Shown one piece after another: positions 60,222 through 64,000 of a stretch of DNA of 64,000 nt. The notes below the pieces were generated by a model. The model was given only the letters and a program-made list of their open reading frames with translations, was not told where the DNA came from and searched no databases. Source of the DNA: Eledone cirrhosa (lineage: Eukaryota > Mollusca > Cephalopoda > Octopoda > Eledonidae); NCBI GenBank assembly GCA_964016885.1, contig OZ024744.1, positions 112,493,145 through 112,557,144 of the forward strand, written 5' to 3'. The stretch's first letter is position 1, and the number at the start of each line of letters is the position of its first letter. The translations under genes and the position numbers were made by a program.

Positions 60222-60767
60222 CTTGGATTTTCACCAGAGCCCCTTTTGCCAGGTTGCGGCCCTAATACTGCCGGGTGCAAGACCAATCCACCTTGGATGG
60301 CCCTACCAGGAACCGAAGTTCCCAACGGCATAGCTCTGACACTACCCGTTGCCACCGCCCTGCCACGTTGAGTAGTGGTTGGACTTTAGGGATCGGTTTT
60401 GTTCGTATTTGTAAGATTCATGGAAGAAGTGTCATGGGAGTAGTGAATTCCCAAGCGGTCCCCAAAAAACCCGCATGTATATCCCAAACGAGGAGAAAAG
60501 AACGTCCTGTTTGCCGCAGATTCTCCACAGACGCAGGGACAGAAACGACCCGAAGCCGCCGGTTGCCGGAACAGTGAAAATCCAAGAGATGTCAGTTCCG
60601 GCAACCGGCGGCTTCGGGTCGTTTCTGTCCCTGCGTCTGTGGAGAATCTGCGGCAAACAGGACGTTCTTTTCTCCTCGTTTGGGATATACATGCGGGTTT
60701 TTTTGGGGACCGCTTGGGAATTCACTACTCCCATGACACTTCTTCCATGAATCCTACAAATACGAAC
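60222..60767. repeat. 172-bp inverted repeat, possibly the LINE 5' region folded back
   Basis: 60401-60572 and 60595-60767 are reverse complements apart from one base in an A/T run, around a 22-base loop. The loop holds GTGAAAATCCAAG, the complement of CTTGGATTTTCAC at 60222-60234, so 60222-60587 has short inverted ends. The LINE frame starts directly after the right arm. Confidence 0.88.
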
Positions 60768-60768
60768 T

Positions 60769-61803
60769 ATGAATAGGAATTGCCTTCCCGCTACGAACGC
60801 AATGCAAAGCAACAGCACTCCTATTGCTATGGCTCTACAGACTACTCCCGCAGTAGTTCCGCTCTTCAGACGAAGGAAGGAATTGAGGGTGACGTGCTGG
60901 AACGTCCGAACACTTTGTGACGACGGTGTCCAGGCTCTGCAGAGGTACAGCGTTAGTGCCGCTTGCCTTTCAGAAGTTCGAATTCCCGATGTTGGTCATC
61001 TTCCGATCAAAGTTCCTGGCGAAGACATCTCCTACCACTTGTACCATAGTGGCGTGTGACTGACAACAGTGGCCTCCACGGGGTCGCTGTAGCGCTCAGC
61101 CCCGATGCGCAAGCGGCTCTGCTGGCGTGGCAGCCAATCTCACACCGAGTCGCGCTGGTTCTCCAACGTCAGCGTAATTGCCGTCTACGCTCCCACACTC
61201 AATGTGGACGAGGCGGACAAGACGCAGTTCTATGCCGATCTCCAAACAACCGTGGATGGCGTCCCCTCCAGTGATGTTCTCATTGTCGCTGGGGACTGGA
61301 ATGCGTGGACAGGGCCGGCTGATGATACAACACGGCATATTCTAGGACGCTTCGCCCCAGGTGTACGCTGTGACAATGGTGAACGGCTCGTGTCCTTCGC
61401 GGATGCCAATCGTCTTATGGTCATCCACACCCGGTTCCAACATCCTCGGCGTCACCTCGTCACTTGGCGATCCAATGACGGAAGAACGGCCAATCAGATT
61501 GACTACATCCTGGTCAGATCTCGGTGGGCCAGCTCAGTGATGGATTCGCGTGTGTATCGAGGGGCTTATACGGGCAGTGAGCATGGGTCAGACCATACTC
61601 TTGTTCGAGCATCCCTTCGTCTGCGGCTGCAGGCGAAACCTCCTCCCAACCACCAGAAAAGGATCGACATCTCGCGACTCAAGCTCGATGCTGGAAATGC
61701 TTTCCGGCTAGAGCTGCGAAACCGATTCCAAATGCTGAGTAACGAAGTGGAACAGCAACCGGAGCAGGAGTGGAACGCGCTCAGGGCGGCGGGCGACGGT
61801 TGA
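60769..61803 (+). pseudogene. LINE AP-type endonuclease domain
   Basis: The plus strand reads LRVTCWNVRTLCDD, LSEVRIPDVGHLP (catalytic Glu region) and YHLYHSGV, then frame changes near 61056 and 61160. SVIAVYAPTLNV, VLIVAGDWNAWTG (Asp and Asn), RHLVTWRSNDGRTANQIDYI (the normal W..NDGRT.NQIDYIL block) and GSEHGSDHTLVRA (SDH catalytic block) follow. All main AP-endonuclease motifs are visible. The domain nicks target DNA to prime reverse transcription. The 232-codon open part (61105-61803) ends at a frameshift before RT. Confidence 0.9.
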
Positions 61804-61804
61804 G

Positions 61805-62962
61805 GTGGCCAGAGAACATCTCGGGTCGACCCAAAGACGCCATCGGGACTGGATCTCCGGCGGCACTCTTGAACTTGCGGAGAGGGCGAGAGTGGCCCGA
61901 CTCGAGGGTGCACCCAATCTTCGAGATCTCCGACGTCGCACATCTCGGGCTATTCGGGCCGATCGGAATGCACACTGGCGCGAATTTGCGGAGCAGACGG
62001 AGAGGGCAGCAGCCTGTAGTGACTCGCGCAAGCTCTACCAACTGGTGAAGCGGGCCAGCCGAAGCAGTACGGGTATCAGCGAGACGATCCGTGATCGGGA
62101 CGGGACGGTCATTACCAATCTTAATGACCGGCTAGACCGATGGCGGGACCATTTCTCCGAGCTGCTCAACCACACGCTACCAACCACACCAACCTACGTG
62201 CAGCCTTCCGGAGAAGAATACGGGTGCAGCACTGCCCCTCCAACGGTCGAGGAGGTACGTAGTGTCCTGACACATCTCCGGAACAACAAGGCGCCGGGCG
62301 AAGATGGCGTTCCAGCTGAGGTCTACAAGGCCGAGCCTGATGTCTTCGCAGATTGGTTCCATCGAGTCTTCTCCTCAGTGTGGGCGACGGAGCGGTTCCC
62401 TGGTGACTGGAGCGAAGAAACTCTCCTACCCTTCTTCAAAAAAGGCGACAGGAAACTGTGTTCCAACTACAGGGGTATCAGTTTAATTGACGTTGCTGCC
62501 AAAACCTTCGCAATCCTTCTGCTGAAGAGGTTCCAGGCCATCCGTGATGTCCGTACCCGTCCTTCTCAGGGCAGTTTCCGTCCGGGGAGGGGGTGCGTTG
62601 ATCAAATCTTCATTCTCCGGCGTGTCCTGGAACAACGGTGGGCACATCAACAGCCTTCCGTCCCCTGCTTCATCGACTTTGCAGCTGCCTTCGACCCTGT
62701 AGATCGGGAAGCCCTTTGGCGTATAAGGCAGGCGGACGGCATCCCAGTGAAGCTGCTTCGTCTCATACAAGGCTACTACCGGTCGACTCGGGCTCGAATG
62801 AGGGTCTATGGTGGGGAGACGGAGTCGTTCGATGTTGGGACCGGTGTTCGGCAGAGGTGTGAGCTATCGCCAACTCTCTTTAACTACGCCATTGACTACA
62901 CTCTCAACACAGCGCTCCGGGATTATCCGGGCGTAGAGGTCAGGATAGGGGGATCGTGGTGA
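61805..62962 (+). pseudogene. LINE reverse transcriptase domain
   Basis: 385 open codons. A helical linker with RDLRRRTSRAIRADRNAHWR comes first. RT blocks follow: LTHLRNNKAPGEDGVPAEVY, LLPFFKKGDRKLCSNYRGIS, QGSFRPGRGCVDQIFILRRV, CFIDFAAAFDPVDREALWRI (first Asp), and GVRQRCELSPTLFNYAID (usually GVRQGC). It ends at a stop just before the catalytic block, which is in another frame from 62956. The linking frames at about 61800 and 62955 each differ by one base, so the whole is one broken ORF. Confidence 0.92.
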
Positions 62963-63848
62963 CGGACCTGGCCTACGCGGATTACATCGTGCTGATGGGC
63001 GCTAACGGGACAGATGTACAAGGTGCTCTCGAAAGGGTGCACACTGCAGTCGCTGCTGTTGGTCTACGAATCAATGCCGCCAAGTCGAAAGTCATGACGT
63101 CACTGGTCTCCCCTGATGCCTGGCAGCCAATATCTCTCGAGGGCGTGGACCTGGAGGATGTGGAGTCCTTCGTTTACCTGGGTTCAACAGTGGTTCCAAC
63201 GGAACAGGGTGCAGCCGAGGTCAAGCGTCGCATAGGTATGCCAGGTCCGCTTTTGGGCGCCTCCAGCGGTGTCTGTGGGACAGAAGAGAGATCACCTCGG
63301 CGACCAAAGGGCGAATCTACCAGGCCGTCGTTCGCACTATCCTCCTCTATGGCTGTGAAACATGGCCTATGAAGGTAGTCGATCAACGAGAGCTGGAGGT
63401 GTTCGGCAATGACTGTCTCCGCCGCATTCTTCGCTGCCGACGTGTTGATCGGGTACCTACCACCAGTCTTCGTCTTCGCCTGAATCTTCGACCCCTTCTT
63501 TCAGTGCTTCTGCAATGGCGCTTGAGATGGTTTGGTCACGCGGCTCGGTGCCCTGAGGGGGAGCTGATCCGCGATGTTCTCCTCCCACCTCCACTCCCTA
63601 ACTTGCGCAAGCTCGTTGGCGGGCAGCTGAAGACCTGGGCAACGACGATCAAGGAGGACCTCTCCGAACTCTCAGGTCCGGAGGTGGTCGGCCTGCGCCG
63701 ATGGACCCGTGACTGGCTCGCTATCTCCAGTGACGTAGCCCGGGACCGTCGTGCGTGGGCTGCCATGGTTCGGGATGCCGTCAGGACAAGGGAAGAAGCC
63801 GGCTCAACCCGTCCAGGGTGAATGTCGACACAAGTACAAGTACAAGTA
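62956..63848 (+). pseudogene. LINE RT C-terminal region and 3' end
   Basis: TDLAYADYIVLMG is the catalytic block with Asp to Tyr (YADY instead of YADD), so this copy cannot polymerise. LRINAAKSKVMTS and VESFVYLGSTV follow. A frameshift at about 63235 is corrected near 63360. Then come WPMKVVDQRELEVFGNDCLR, RWFGHAARCPEGELIR and RRAWAAMVRDAVRTR, with a stop at 63821. The 3' end is short and closes with three ACAAGT units (63830-63848). From endonuclease to tail, about 3.1 kb is present. Confidence 0.9.
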
Positions 63849-64000
63849 AGTATATATATATATCAAAATGAAAATCCGAAGGCAAGGTAAAATTTCCAAT
63901 CATTTTAATCACGACACATGTTTCAATGAGAGATAGATCGATCGTGAAGCCATGATCAATTATCACTGATCTCATCAGGTGAAAATGAATTGTCTTCAAA
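63849..64000 (-). mobile_element. Putative PLE terminus with hammerhead-like core
   Basis: After an AT tract, the minus strand contains CACCTGATGAGATC (63981-63968), TTGAAACATGTGTC and GTGATTAAAA. The CTGATGA, GAAA and GTC elements and a CAC/GTG stem I fit a hammerhead. Stem II (about 47 bases) closes only weakly, so this is a candidate, cut by the window edge. Confidence 0.4.

Overview
The window is repeat-dominated eukaryotic DNA, most probably from a cephalopod mollusc and probably an octopus. The basis is recognition from memory: about nine copies of a tRNA-derived SINE of octopus type, an RTE-like LINE 3' tail ending in GATGAT repeats, and very long AT, GT and CATA microsatellites. I see no host protein-coding gene, no rRNA or tRNA gene and no CRISPR array. 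Everything recognisable is a transposable element, a product of one, or a simple repeat.

Layout. 1-25602 is one unbroken array of a 59-bp satellite, about 433 copies, open at the left edge. It abuts a decayed minus-strand non-LTR retrotransposon (25603-27480). 27.8-29.3 kb is a SINE cluster with an ATC/ACC microsatellite. 29.3-31.2 kb holds the C-terminal end of a related non-LTR element joined to a truncated Penelope-like (PLE) RT. 31.4-34.2 kb holds foldback repeats and element ends. 34.2-39.0 kb is a large inverted repeat around a GIY-YIG reading frame. 39.4-41.8 kb is the C-terminal end of a minus-strand LINE interrupted by a 32-bp tandem array. 41.8-43.5 kb is another non-LTR element. 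44.3-51.1 kb is a Tc1-like transposon (carrying a SINE) split by a Ty3/Gypsy LTR retrotransposon. 53.5-55.4 kb is a near-complete PLE. 56.7-57.5 kb is an inverted repeat with a hammerhead ribozyme motif in each arm. 58.2-59.7 kb is an RTE-like LINE 3' half. 60.2-60.8 kb is another inverted repeat. 60.8-63.85 kb is a nearly full LINE (AP endonuclease plus RT), followed by a PLE-type terminus.

Main observation. Read on the minus strand, the 59-bp satellite monomer encodes the conserved YRYLGI block of the very retrotransposon that abuts it. The element's reading frame runs across the junction into the first monomer, and a paralogue at 42.2 kb has the same motif. The 32-bp array at 39.7-41.5 kb likewise lies inside a LINE reading frame that resumes on both sides. 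Both arrays therefore look like internal expansions of retrotransposon coding sequence. The second notable feature is the pair of canonical hammerhead ribozyme motifs at 56941-56983 (minus) and 57236-57278 (plus).

Limits. Family names rest on remembered motifs, not searches. Boundaries are read by eye, and clade assignments are tentative.
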